Shown here: piece by piece, positions 36,780-47,920 of the stretch
Layout of the letters: every line of letters starts with the position of its first letter
Position numbering within the stretch: the stretch's first letter is position 1
DNA from: Lucifuga dentata
Taxonomy: Eukaryota > Chordata > Actinopteri > Ophidiiformes > Bythitidae
Assembly (NCBI GenBank): GCA_014773175.1
Contig: VXCM01000294.1
Span: 62,001 to 126,000, forward strand
Reading direction: 5' to 3'
DNA: 64,000 nt
The notes under the pieces: model-generated
The model's input: only the letters and a program-made list of their open reading frames with translations
What the model was told of the DNA's origin: nothing
Databases searched by the model: none
Made by a program: the position numbers and the translations under genes

Positions 36780-37195
36780 GTTAACTTTCTGCATGCTACC
36801 CAGTGGAGTGAGTACAAATCTGCATCTTGGGAAAACCAAACAGGTCCTCCGCAGATGTATGTCACAGCACAATGACCTCTACTGGGCAGGACTCAGGAGT
36901 GTGCAAGACAGCTTTGAGGATCAGAATCTCCATATGTTAGACAGAGAAGACAGATTGTTTGAGAGACCTTCCAGTCTGCAGTTTACAGTGTTGCTGTAAT
37001 ATCAGCCCCCAGCATTTCCCCAAACCACCTGCTATTTCCCCTACGTGGGCTCGGCGGCGATGTGGATGAGTACAGAGTATGTCCTCATTGTCATCTGAAC
37101 TATATCAGAACTAGTCAGTAACCTGCTCAACACGGCTCACACCAAATTTGACATCACTGACTGGGATGTGGTCAGAAATCCTACATGCTTTGAAG
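36780..37195 (+). mobile_element. Penelope-like element relic, GIY-YIG endonuclease end
   Basis: The plus-strand frame here reads LHLGKTKQVLRRCMSQH, then VQDSFEDQNLHMLDREDRLF, then ER. This matches the G(K)TKQPLxxRxxQH...HSFED..V.IL.RE.RWFERG series in the GIY-YIG domain at the C-terminus of Penelope-like elements, as I remember the family. The usual continuation (GVKEAIYV...) is lost and the frame ends at a stop near 36997. Sequence up to 37195 may be the element's 3' region. The reverse transcriptase part is absent. Confidence 0.65.
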
Positions 37196-37207
37196 CGATA
37201 TAGGGTA

Positions 37208-37739
37208 TGGAAAGCCAAATGCGCCAAAATTTAATATATAAAAATGATATTATGAAATAAATAACTATGCAAAAAGTTATTATTATGAAATCTTATTTCA
37301 TAACAACACTTTTATTTCATAATGCCCCGTTTTTAAATCTATTTTTTTAATTCATAACACTTTTTATTTCTTAATAACACTTTTATTTCATAATAACATT
37401 TTTATTTCATAATGTCCCATTTTTAAGTCTCGTTTTGATTTCACAACACTGTTTTTATTTCATAATGCCCCATTTTTCAAAAGTCGCTCTTTTATTTCAG
37501 ACCACTCTTTTTCATGTCTTATTTCATTAAGAGATTTCATCACGAGATTTGAGATCAAGTGGGCGTGGCCTTACGCTGCTCCATTATTCCAGGTTAAAAA
37601 AGAGATTTACAAACAGGGCAATATGAAATATAAGTGTTGTTATGAAACAAGATTTCATGATAATAATGACTTTTGCACAGAGTTATTTATTTCATAATAT
37701 CATTTTTATATATTTAATTTTGGCACGTTTGGCTTTCCA
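37208..37739. mobile_element. TA-flanked foldback MITE (mariner-like)
   Basis: The left end TGGAAAGCCAAATGCGCCAA and the right end (complement TGGAAAGCCAAACGTGCCAA) start long inverted arms of about 140 bases (37208-37345 and 37595-37739), both containing a TATTATGAAATAAATAACT block. TA lies on each side (37206-37207 and 37740-37741), matching Tc1/mariner target duplication. The interior repeats a TTTTATTTCATAAT motif several times. No transposase is encoded. Confidence 0.85.
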
Positions 37740-38634
37740 TAATAGAGCAATACAGCATCTGTTTTGAAATGCCTTTTAAGACAACTGGTTGTAGATCTAA
37801 AGGTATGAATCAAGGCCTACCTCTTTTCCTGTAATTCTGTCCTTCTGTTTCCTTTTCATTTTTGATTTATATTCTCAGATAGTACAAGCCTGGGATTATC
37901 ACAACTCATTTCTGTAGAATTTATTCTGTAATTAGCAGAGCCAGTCTAAGTGTCTAAGTGCCTTTCTTAACAGATACACCAGCCATACCTGAGATTGTTT
38001 GTTACCGTGTCTGAGTACAACATTGCTGCTGATTTCTACTGAGAGCCATCCTGAAGTATTATGGCCTTCAAAGAGTGCTGTCAGTTTTTAAGCATAATGG
38101 GAACATACAGTACCATTATACAAACAGATGACTCAAACATGGTTTTTCAGCCACATTATTAGTTGGCATAGCAACAAGCCCAACAGGTATAGTGAAGAGT
38201 GCTCTGCAGAATTAGAACCTTTTCCCGTTTCAATCTCAGCAGGAACTACTTGCCGTGCGACACATTCACTTTGTTTTCTTGATAAATTTGCACCAGTGTT
38301 GGAGAATGCAGGATGACAGCTGATGGAGGGATTAAACCCATGATAATTTCCTTTCCCATCAGTGGCGTTTATCCCTGTTTGAACCCGCAAATCGGTCGCA
38401 GCAATGACATTTCTCCATTTTAAAGTTTCAACATGCCGTCAGCATCAGCAATGTTCCTATAGACGACCTCAAGTTTAGCATCGCATTCTTGGTTTAACTG
38501 GAACAGGTTCATGTTTTTGCACACCAGTGGGAAATGAGAAAGGCTTCAAATCAATCAAATCAAATAAGAACTTGGAATGCAGCCATAGCCATGTTTTGTA
38601 GCAATGGATTTGAGGCAGAAGAAGGCACTTGCTC

Positions 38635-38985
38635 TTATGCTGCATTCACATGCTGATGGTAGAAAAACCGCAATGATAGACATGGAACCGCTGTCCATCT
38701 TTGACCCATGAATATCAATGGATGAATGAATGAATCAGTGTAGAATTGGAACTGGAATATTGCTCTATGCCGGTTATGAGCTTCTGCTACTATTCTCTAA
38801 CAGGTTCCATGTTGGAAAGTCACCAGCAGATGGGTCAAAGTTGAATCTGGTTGAACTCTGTCCACAGTGGCAGAGGAGAGAATCTGAGTGGTGAGTCAAG
38901 GTTGAGTCTTTGCTCAGTTCCCAGTAAACAATAATGGAAGATGAAGCTCAGCACACCACTTACCGCTCATCATGTGAAAGCATGC
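38635..38985. mobile_element. possible MITE
   Basis: TTATGCTGCATTCACATG near the left and CATGTGAAAGCATG near the right are imperfect inverted ends resembling those of the element at 44637-45203. The interior shows no clear symmetry. Tentative. Confidence 0.35.
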
Positions 38986-38989
38986 TCAG

Positions 38990-39112
38990 CTCTGTGATGG
39001 ACTGGCGACCTGCCCAGGTGTACCTTGCCTTTTGCACAATGACTGCTACAAGGGCTCCAGCCTCCCATGACCTTGCATAGGATAAGGAGGTATGGAGAAT
39101 GGATGGACTTCA
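38990..39112 (+). mobile_element. LINE/SINE 3' tail fragment
   Basis: GTGATGGACTGGCGACCTGC, AATGACTGCTACAAGGGCTC and GAGAATGGATGGAC occur in order. This matches the widespread fish repeat tail 'GATGGACTGGCGACCTGTCC ... GAATGGATGGATGGA'. Truncated at its 5' side. Confidence 0.7.
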
Positions 39113-39172
39113 GGCTCATATTTGACCAGATTAAGAGGCTTTACCTCCCTTTATAAAAACGTACTGAAAAGC

Positions 39173-39200
39173 CCACACACACACACACACACACACACAC
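39173..39200. repeat. (CA)n microsatellite
   Basis: About 14 CA units. Confidence 0.95.
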
Positions 39201-40365
39201 TCATTCACATGAAGACAAAAACTAGGAGGTCTCTTCAGGTGGAAATGCGTCTTTTTTTTTTTTTCTTCTATAATTCCAATAATTTGCTGGCTTCCTCATA
39301 AAAGTTTTATTAGGTTCAAAACTGACTTTAAAGCTGTTTTATAACTTTAAGTAAGCATGAAAACCCCTTTTGTTTTTCTATAAAAGCCCATCTAGGGACA
39401 AGCGTTGCCAAGGAATTGGTTGCAATTAGTTTATTCAGTGAATAATCTATGTTCCTGTATAGGTCCATATCCAAATAAATATAAAAATAAAAAACACTTT
39501 TTTAAAGAATGGGCTAAATTGCTGGACCAAATGGATAGATAATTGCCAATGGATAGATAATTGTCAATGTGTTCAACCAGACGAGATATTGACAGACATT
39601 GACATACGCTGTTCTTGTGCTGTAAGACTTTTTGACCATCTATTTTCAAAAAATCTATAGATATCCTTGAACTGTTTATTTACAGAAGGATTTTGCAATG
39701 TTTTCTGATGAACTGCAAGAAAAGAGAAATCAGTCTTTTGTGACTGTGACACAAAAAATGAAAAGTAGTTCAGAAAAGATTCGATGCCGCAGCACTTCAC
39801 CGCGGAGAAAGTTAATCGTTAAAAAGTGAGGGACAACTTTTCTCTGCCTATTCATTTCAAATAAAAGTTACATAACACATCAGGGACAAATCATTACAAC
39901 ACACTGAAGTTCCTTTTTATCGGCTTCAAGGAGAAGCTTTTCACATTCTCTCTTCTTCTCTTTTCACCTTTTGCACATACACACAATATCACATTCACCT
40001 CCTATTTGCCCTTACCTCAATAACAAGATATTTATTTTTGTCATACTTTTTAGGTACTAAGCTTGTAATGAACTTAAAAATTCATTCACTCATTCGCCAT
40101 ACATGCCAGCAGAGAGAATTGAAAGTGAGCCTGCTCTTTCATTTGTGTTTAGATCCCTGTTTATAAGTGAGCAGGGATCACAAAACCACACAGAAGGCAC
40201 AAAAATACTGTTAACGAGCCTTCTCCTCTCCTAAAATGAAAGTTTGTGCCATTGTGCCCATTTGTAATTTAACTGTGTTGAGATTTCAAAGACAAAAACA
40301 CATATATACACATACATACCTCCTTCCCTCTGGCTTTTCCAGTGTGGGGCATTCTGCGGCCTTAA

Positions 40366-40560
40366 AGGACCACACCAGTGATTTTGCATGTTTAAACTCA
40401 ATAGATACTATCCCATACACGTTGCATTACTGCCAAACATTTTTCAGAACATAAAATCATATTTTAGTTTCCAAATCCCCTAATATCTCAAAAAGCAAAT
40501 GTTCAGGTGATACACCCATCTTAAAATTCAATGTTCCACCTGCTGCAGCCGCTCTGACTC
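40366..40560 (+). mobile_element. TTAA-flanked MITE, left-end fragment
   Basis: TTAA (40362-40365) is followed by AGGACCACACCAGTGATTTT, GCATGTTTAAACTCAATAGA, a CATTACTGCCAAACATTTTT block, CTCAAAAAGCAAATGTTCAG and GGTGATACACCCATC. The blocks align with the full copy at 51990-52549. Similarity stops near 40560. Confidence 0.65.
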
Positions 40561-40564
40561 ACAG

Positions 40565-41120
40565 CAACAGTTAGCCAACCTCTACATGCAGCCTCTGGTG
40601 GCAAAGTTAATTTAACTGGATGGATATTAAATCCACTGCCACTTCACACTGGGGATGCCTGTTTTATTTAAATATATTAAAAGTACATACTTTTTACATT
40701 TTTTAACAGGCATTTCAACTTCTGCCTTGCAGCGTTAGCTTGAGGAGCAGGAATGGCAGAACACATTTACACCAGTACTCCCAGTGCTGCAGCTGTCACA
40801 GCTGGCCCGGTCATGTAGGAGGAAGAAGGGAAGAAATGTTGCTAAGCGTTAAAATGGCTCAGGAAGCTGTTAGATTGAGCCCACTCTCACCCAAAAATAC
40901 TCTCCTTCACTTCCCTTCCTGTCTCACCTTTCAGACACTGAAGACATTATGCCATGATATCAAACTGGGATGTTCCAATGCAAAACACAAAAAGTACACG
41001 TCCTCTGCTTTACGATAGTACCAGAATGTATCAGGCTGTAAATTACTGTATCATGCTCATCAATGTTGCAAAACTGGTTTCATAATTGCATTTTGATAAA
41101 ATAAATAAATAAATAAATGC
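40565..41120. other. unique non-coding stretch
   Basis: No feature recognised other than a short AAAT repeat at 41099-41118. Confidence 0.4.
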
Positions 41121-41220
41121 CATCAGGACGGTGCTATGCTTTGCCAGTGGCAAAACCAACAACCATTCAAAGTCTTTTGTCCCTTCTGCAATCCTTTTAT
41201 TAAATGCTTGTAGTCAGTTT

Positions 41221-41345
41221 TTGGCTCATTTGATGGAGCTAACTGATCTCTTGCACATTTGGTTGTGTTCACATTCCTGCTCNTTGGCTCATTTGATGGA
41301 GCTAACTGATCTCTTGCACATTTGGTTGTGTTCACATTCCTGCTC
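41221..41345. other. assembly junction: 62-bp duplication around N at 41283
   Basis: Bases 41221-41282 are repeated at 41284-41345 with one N between. Confidence 0.85.
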
Positions 41346-41491
41346 CTTTGTTCATCTCTTGTATGTTGGTTGGATGCTGAATGTATGAGAATGTGACTTG
41401 ACTGATCCATGCACTGTATGGTGTATGTGACTGTATTGATCTTTACCCATTTTGCACTTTTGATAGTATGCTGAACACATTGTAATATTCC

Positions 41492-41529
41492 TTTTTTTTT
41501 TTTTTTTTTTNTTTTTTTTTTTTTTTTTT
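41492..41529. repeat. poly(T) run containing N at 41511
   Basis: T homopolymer broken by one N. Confidence 0.85.
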
Positions 41530-41599
41530 GCTGCTCTGGAATTGCCCCTTGAGGGATAAATAAAGTGTATCTTATCTTATCTTATCTTATCTTATCGTA

Positions 41600-41974
41600 A
41601 ATAAAAGGGGGAAAATCCCACAGTGTGGCAAGTATTAACCTCTCTGGCACATATTGTGGTTAACACAATAATGTGTCTAATGATGACTAATCTCATACAG
41701 ATGGTCTCTCTGCAGTGCACATATCATTTTGAACATCAAAGTCTAACTTCTCTTGTTTCATGGCTTCGTGTTTCCCGGTCGAATGTAGATTTCTCTCACT
41801 TCAGAGAAAAGAAAGCTTCTCCTGGTGAGTATGGTGCAGCAAGTAAACCGACAGCTATGTCAATTTAAAAAAAACAAAACATATTTTTCTTAAGAAATAC
41901 GAACAAAAAAGAACCTGTTGTTCTTATGGTTTTCCACATTTTCATTTCACCCTATTGGATATGTTATTCCCATA
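41600..41974. other. unique non-coding stretch
   Basis: Nothing recognised. The 81-codon frame at 41623-41868 has no known domain. Confidence 0.4.
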
Positions 41975-41982
41975 CATGGCGG

Positions 41983-42276
41983 CAGGCTCAGATTGGGATC
42001 CTAATTTTTACTGGAAATTTAAGGCGTGTATAGGATGGCCAGATTTTAAATGCCAATGATGCTGGGACCGAATAAGTCCATCTTTGTCCATTGTTTCTCT
42101 GTGCCACCCTTTTTCTTTTTAGAATCTAATTTTTGTCTAAGCGACAAGGAAATTATGAAAGAAAAAAATTATGTTTGCTTAAGTCATTGTGCAGTGCAAA
42201 GGCCACTGGCCAGCCCACCAATGGCTGCAGCCCACCGGAGAAAGTCCCGCCTCTCCCAATGGCCAATCTGACCCTG
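41983..42276. mobile_element. hAT-type MITE with 8-bp target duplication
   Basis: The left end CAGGCTCAGATTGG and the right end CCAATCTGACCCTG are inverted. CATGGCGG (41975-41982) and CATGGTGG (42277-42284) flank the element, an 8-bp duplication with one mismatch. The right subterminal region, GCCCACCGGAGAAAGTCCC then CAATGGCCAATCTGACCCTG, resembles the ends of a widespread fish hAT group (CAGGG..GACTGGCCAT...). No transposase is encoded. The right end is partly repeated by the assembly junction at 42298. Confidence 0.75.
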
Positions 42277-42360
42277 CATGGTGGGCAGTGGCTTAGTNCG
42301 GAGAAAGTCCCGCCTCTCCCAATGGCCAATCTGACCCTGCATGGTGGGCAGTGGCTTAGT
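42236..42360. other. assembly junction: 62-bp duplication around N at 42298
   Basis: Bases 42236-42297 are repeated at 42299-42360 with one N between. It duplicates the hAT right end and the start of the next repeat. Confidence 0.85.
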
Positions 42361-42500
42361 GTTTAGCACTGTTTCCTCTCAGCAAGAACATTTAGAGTTT
42401 AAAACCAACTATGAGCCCTTTGCATGTTCTCCTCTCTGCACGGGTTTCCTGCACAGTCCAAATACATGCAGGTAATGCCAACCTCAAACTGCTCTAAGTG
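42285..42500 (+). mobile_element. tRNA-like SINE / LINE-associated repeat
   Basis: GGCAGTGGCTTAGTGTTTAG, CACTGTTTCCTCTCAGCAAG, then TTTGCATGTTCTCCTCTCTG and CACAGTCCAAATACATGCAG follow the order of a very common fish repeat ('GTGGCGCAGTGGTTAGCACTGTTGCC... TTTGCATGTTCTCC... CAGTCCAAAGACATGC'). The start resembles a tRNA A-box-like sequence, hence SINE-like. A tail-like GAGAATGGATGGAT lies at about 43035-43050 and may belong to the same unit. Confidence 0.65.
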
Positions 42501-42504
42501 ATTT

Positions 42505-44630
42505 TCCAGTCTCGCTGATCCAGGACAAAAACCCCAAATCAGAGCTAAATCACTGCTCATTCCTGTGATCGACACTTGTTAAGTGCACAGACCTCTACTG
42601 ACCAAGTCCTGGAGCCGTCCAAGACACCCAGACATTTTCAATCATGATTGAAAGTATGGGAGCAAAGTTTGAAATGCTCTTCTATTCATGTCAAGAGCAA
42701 TGGCCAATGAGAGCGCAAGAGGAGGCAGAAAAAAAAGCCTCCCCCATATTCTGATTTTCCTTCTACGCAAAAAGTTCAAAAACTACTTGAGCGGAAAGCA
42801 GCTACCCTTGTTTGGATCCATTTTGGCAAAATCATGACTTCTTCTTTTAACTTGTTATATCTGGATTTTATGTTTGTTAAACTTCTCAGGAGGTTACTTA
42901 AGCATGGATGCCCATAATCTGACAGATTAATGGGACTAAGTGTTAATCAGCAACTCTAACTTTAGAAGATTTTAAATTTAAACTCTTACTGATTGCATCA
43001 TTCACCCTGTGACTCTCTACAGGATAAACGGAGATAGAGAATGGATGGATTTTGTTCATCTACATTAAAAAAAACAAAAAAAAAACAACATAAATGTATA
43101 ATTTAAAAAGCCAAGAAGAACAATTACTTTCAATAAAAATCACACTGTGACAAAAACTAAAAATAACAGAATAAACCTTCATACACTGAGATACCATTAA
43201 AACATTATAAATTTCATTTCACCCAAAGTTTTCTTAATAACTGTGGGGTGATGGGTAAGGCTGACCACAGTAGAATTGTTTTGACACAAGTGGCCCTGCT
43301 TGACTACACACCATTATGGCCCATATCCTCCTCGCTGACAGGGTCGGCCCAATTTGTTACATTACATAGCAAAACATTGTTAGGAGCACTTTCTAAGTTG
43401 GACAGAATAAGAAAGAATATTGTAATGTATGTAACCTGTGCAAGAACCCCAGGAACATGCACGTGCATATAAATGTGCACGCATAGAAACGGAGCGCTAG
43501 AAAGGTCAGTAAGATCTACCAATTACTGCCACTCATGACTGCGAGAGGAGAGGGAGAGACGGATGGAACCGAGGGATGAGAGAGGAGAGCTGCTGATGAA
43601 ATGATAAAAGTTAGAAATTTAATCTTTCCCTCTCGCCATCTTTCTGCGCCTCACATCTCCCTCCCTCCCTCCCTCTCTCTTTTTTCACTTGATCTATTAT
43701 CTATTTGGCTGTCGGCATCTTACGATGCTTTCCCTTTCATTCTCCTTTTTTTTTTTTTNTTTTTTTTTTTTTGGTGGCTGGCATCTTTCTCTTTCTCCCT
43801 TCCTTTTTCCCTCCCTTCGTTCTGTTCAGAGGAGGAGCCGAGCACAGGCGTTGTCCCCACACCACCTTTTCTCCTCTCTCATTTATTTCAATTTGTCATG
43901 CTTTGCTCTCCTCCCTCGGTGCAGGGTGCAGGGTGGAAGGGAGGGGTTGAAGGAGCGTGCCGGGAGAAGGAGGAGAGATGGGCAAAGAAATTGGTATCTC
44001 CACTCTTGCCATAATGAAACATTTAGATGCAGGCGCAGCTATGCCTCTGCATTAATGGCTTGCAATGAAGGGGAGAGGAGATAGAAGGAGGGAGGAGAGG
44101 AGCACCAGGCAGCCGGACCACTTCACCCTAATAACCCTCAAATCCAGGTCAGACAGGATTGCCTCCAGATAATCAGTGCTGGCACCTTCCCTCAATGAGC
44201 TTCTATCATGGCTTGAAAAGGTTTCTGTGGCGTGGAAATGTGTGCGCGTGTGCGTGTGTTCCGTTTGTGTTGGAAATGGATGTCTTCAGGTGTCATATTT
44301 TTTCTTCTTGACGCAAATTAATATTGACGTTTTTCATCTCGACCGAGATTAGCCTGTTAGCAAACTTCCTTTAAATTGTTCCTGAGTTTAAATCATACAG
44401 ATCTCCTCCAGTGAGAAAGTGGGTGAGATATTACCTGGAAATTAGGATTGACTGGCTGAATGGGCTCTAAACCTGCATGGAGGTGATGAAAAGGAAACTT
44501 CATCATTTATTTAACAACACACGCTTTGAGGATGACAGAGCCACATAGAGGGGCACTCATTAGACCTCTGCCAAGGCCGAACAAGCATATGTTTTTTAAA
44601 TTCACTTCTCTTCTTTTGACCCAAACTGAC
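42505..44630. other. non-coding stretch with candidate conserved segment
   Basis: Includes a repeat tail near 43010-43050, pyrimidine-rich DNA from about 43620 to 43800 with a poly(T) run and N at 43759, and a complex segment at about 43980-44170. Frames across the T run are artefacts. No gene recognised. Confidence 0.45.
43746..43772. repeat. poly(T) run containing N at 43759
   Basis: T homopolymer split by one N. Three overlapping frames through it are artefacts. Confidence 0.85.
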
Positions 44631-44636
44631 TATTTA

Positions 44637-45203
44637 TGCTGCGTTCACAGACCTCGGAAGTCAAATTTTTCCCAGTTGGAAGTTCCAACTTCCAACCTCT
44701 AACCGTTCTAGCCAAATGTAATCAAAAAAGCATAGCTGAACACCAATAAATACTGTAAAATTAATTAAACTTCATCATAAATGCTAACTAAAGTAAAGTT
44801 AGACTACAGGACTGTTTGATTGTGTTGTTTTACAATGATATTAATCACAGTAGGTATTAAACTTTGTGCAGAGAAGTAATATGAAATTATTTACACTTAC
44901 GTATCAATGGCAAACAGTTATTATACAAAATACATAGTTAACTTGGCGATATATTCTGACCTTTTTTCCTTTCAATTACATGCAAGAAAAAATACTTTAT
45001 TCACCTGTTAGCTGATCATTTCCATTCACAAAACTTGTTTCCACAGCGCTGCCATGTTGAGTGACATCATACTCGGTAAGTCGGGGTAGATTATTTTGAT
45101 CCGAGTTTTCCAGCCGGAGCTCTGACTTCAAGTGCCGTTTCAAAACATTTTTCCAGATAAGAAGTCGGAAAAATCTGAGTTCCGAGGTCTGTCGAACGCA
45201 GCA
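44637..45203. mobile_element. foldback MITE with TGCTGCGTTC ends
   Basis: The left end TGCTGCGTTCACAGACCTCGG and the right end CCGAGGTCTGTCGAACGCAGCA are near-perfect inverted repeats of over 20 bases, with a further AATTTTTCCC/GGAAAAATC block inside. TA lies on both sides, though the larger palindrome TTATGCTGCG/CGCAGCATAA makes the exact boundary ambiguous. A related right end lies at about 56305-56450. No transposase is encoded. Confidence 0.75.
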
Positions 45204-45376
45204 TAAGACCTAAGACACATTTTTTGATGAGGAAACGTACCAGCACGTCTACAAGTCCAACCAAACTTTGTAAATGGGAAAACACCCTAAGATACAGTAT
45301 ATCTGAATCTGGAACAAATTGCACCCATTGATAGTCTATCATGGGATAAATATCATGGGATAAATATGCTTTATGC

Positions 45377-45407
45377 TTTTTTTTTTTTTTTTANTTTTTT
45401 TTTTTTA
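45377..45407. repeat. poly(T) run containing N at 45394
   Basis: T homopolymer interrupted by AN. Confidence 0.85.
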
Positions 45408-46574
45408 ATTGAGATTGGTTAAAAAAAAAAAGAGACAAACATGTCTAAAAATGTCCTATCTCAAATGTTCACAAAATTCCTGGATCTGTTCCCAGATGTG
45501 AACTGGAGCTCGGTTTTGTCAGAATCAATTTAGAACTTGTTAAGTAATCCTGCTGAACAAACAAACAGGTGCAGGTGAAAACAAAACGTCATTGGCAGTA
45601 AAAAAAAAATCATGACTCATATTCTGACTCGTGTCTCCCTCTATCTGCTGCGAGTGTCAAACTCTAAATGTAGAGTTTTAAAGCAATTTGTTAAATTATT
45701 GGCTTTGGTTTGAAGCCAAAGCCATTTTATGCAGCATTTCTCAAAGCTTTGGTGTTGTAATTTTGATGTAATATTGCCTTCAATAACATGACAAACCAAA
45801 TCTCTTAAGGAGCTCTTTTGTTCTCATTTTTTCACGGGTGTTAGTGAATTTCTGACAAGTTGGCCGACTGTCGCACAAGCGTGTTTTCAGCAAATCCGTC
45901 AACGGCACTTGTCACTTTAGATCCACTGATGTACGGCTGAGCTGCATCTCGGCTTCGTGCTATTATTTATCTCTGGCCAGTAACTGAGTATGACATGCAG
46001 GGACGTACTCACAAACACAATTTTGCACAATCACAAGCTTTCCTAACAATAAACATTTGTAGTGCGCACACAGAAATCAAAATGAGGCAGATTAATGTCT
46101 ACGCTGAATGATAGTGTCATTTAATCTTTTCTTAATCATCAAGATAGAAGGGTATTTGATACGGCTTGAAAGACAGACACAAGAAAAAAATGACTATACA
46201 CATTATGTTTGATTTATCACAACCATGACTCATCACAAATGAAAAGACACAGGCGAGTATTTGTTGGTGATAAGAGCAGAACTCTGGAAGGCTTTGAGTG
46301 AAAACTGCCATTAAGAGTGACAGCGATGCCTGCAGACGGGCGACATTGTGCTGGAGAATTGCCTTTTTTTTTAATGAATGCCTTTTTAACTTGTTCTGCT
46401 TCTTCTTTTGTCATCCTCAGACACACACTATCTGTAAGCTAATGGCTGCCAGAGCCCAACGGCCTGCATAACTCTTCACCATCTGACACTGTACTGTCAT
46501 ATCCGGCCGAAGCTTCATTAATTCCCCATCCAAGAATCAATGACTCGCCTTTGTAACGGATTTGCAATCTCAGG

Positions 46575-46578
<4 letters not shown>

Positions 46579-46625
<47 letters not shown>
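46579..46625. repeat. (CT)n microsatellite, long
   Basis: About 23 CT units. Confidence 0.95.
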
Positions 46626-46628
<3 letters not shown>

Positions 46629-46954
46629 AAAGGAACAGATGAAAGAATGAATGACAGCAGGGACATTTTACTACAAGTAAAGATGTCTGAAAGAAAACAG
46701 GAAGTCTGTTTGCATGTGTGTATTTGCATGCAGCTGTGGATGCTTATGCGTGCACATACTGCATGTATGTGTGTGCCTGTATGTTTGCATGAATTGAGTT
46801 GAATCTTAGCAAACCGTTCATTCTTTATGACACACCATATTATGTCATTGGTCAGAGAAAACAGAGGACTTCCTGCAAATCTTTTTGACCTTTGACACGA
46901 AAGGTCACTTTTTACCCCCACTGAAGACATAATGCTTCCGCCTGCATCATCTGG

Positions 46955-47215
46955 TTGGTTGCATAATTTTTTAAATCAAAAAGTTCTGATCTGACTTTGA
47001 TGAAACTTGGTGGAAGTGTGGGACATGGCCCAGGAGAGAACTCATTAAAGCTTGGATCTGATCCATCCTGGAATATTTTTAAATGGTAAGTTAACATTTT
47101 GAGATTGGACATATTTCAATATTTTTGTCAGTTTGTTCAAAGGTAAGATACCAATATTAATGAAAAAAATCCGGAATATTATAGAGAGTCAATGCGGTTT
47201 GGTCAGGATCCACAT
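46955..47215. repeat. old dispersed repeat, copy 3
   Basis: AAATCAAAAAGTTCTGATCT, TTTGATGAAACTTGGTGGAA, AGAGAACTCATTAAAGCTTG and a GGATCTGATCC block match the order of the copy near 53.3 kb. Confidence 0.5.
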
Positions 47216-47920
47216 TTCTGTCTAGTGTTATGCTCTAATATAGTCCTAGTCTGTAGATCTGATGTTTGCTTTGTGTCAAACTTCCTACAAATAGTCATTT
47301 TTTAGCAAATGAATGAAAAATGTGGACCGGACTTTGTACCTTCAAGCACTGATTTTGGTTTATTGATGAATTTAAACATCCATGCCTCTATGGCAGATTT
47401 CATAACCTTAATGCCAATAAAATCTAGTCGACTTGCACATTTCCTTCATACATTACATTTCCCTTCCTCTTTCCTTCAATTCATTTTAGAGCAAAGACGC
47501 TTTTCATCTGCCGTATTAATGGTGATATAGGGATCATGACGAATCTATTTGGTCAATTCTTACTATTAAAACTACTCTACTGACCTAAAAATTCCTCTAT
47601 TGATCTTCACAGCCAGTGGATGAAAGCAATAATCCAATAACAAAAGCAATAATAACCGTTGCATTTGTATCCACATGCAGCTATAAACGCTGAAAAATAC
47701 ATTAAGGCTGTGTTTCAATAATAATAATAATACAGGCTGCAGCAGTAAACCTGATTTATAAAGCAGATTTATCTACACTGAGTTTCACAAAGGACCTCAA
47801 ATTCTTAAAAAAAAAAAAAAGGAAAAAAAAAACCAACATGACATAAATGAGACAAAGAACCAAGAAATAAAAATATAAATTATTCATTTGCTTGCATTTG
47901 TCTTTAAAAAGCCATTCTGT

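Larger units (their letters stand above)
37742..40361. other. non-coding stretch with repeat fragments
   Basis: Includes a fragment near 38556-38582 resembling the right end of the 47921-48509 element, a possible MITE at 38635-38985, a LINE/SINE 3' tail (38990-39112), a CA run (39173-39200) and a T run near 39250. No gene recognised. Confidence 0.45.
41130..41596 (+). mobile_element. L2-like LINE 3' UTR with (TTATC)n tail
   Basis: The end TGGAATTGCCCCTTGAGGGA then ATAAATAAAGTGTATC followed by (TTATC)n is a typical 3' terminus of fish L2/Maui-like LINEs. The preceding TGCAC-rich text resembles their 3' UTR. No coding part is visible. A 62-bp assembly duplication (N at 41283) and a poly(T) run with N at 41511 lie within it, so the length is unreliable. 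Left edge approximate. Confidence 0.6.
45206..47915. other. non-coding stretch
   Basis: Includes a poly(T) run with N at 45394, a CT tract (46579-46625), an old repeat copy (about 46955-47215) and poly(A) near 47807-47832. A complex segment just upstream of the CT tract, about 46440-46575, could be conserved. No gene recognised; the 163-codon frame across the CT tract is an artefact. Confidence 0.45.

Noticed and set aside
42285..42330. tRNA-like start at the SINE-like repeat
   Set aside because: Only an A-box-like sequence is present; no full cloverleaf can be drawn, so it is not called as a tRNA gene.
43601..44084. Three overlapping plus-strand frames through a poly(T) run
   Set aside because: All cross the N at 43759 and are open only because of pyrimidine-rich sequence.
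46439..46930. 163-codon minus-strand frame
   Set aside because: Its core is the CT microsatellite read as alternating arginine and glutamate; the rest matches no domain I know.
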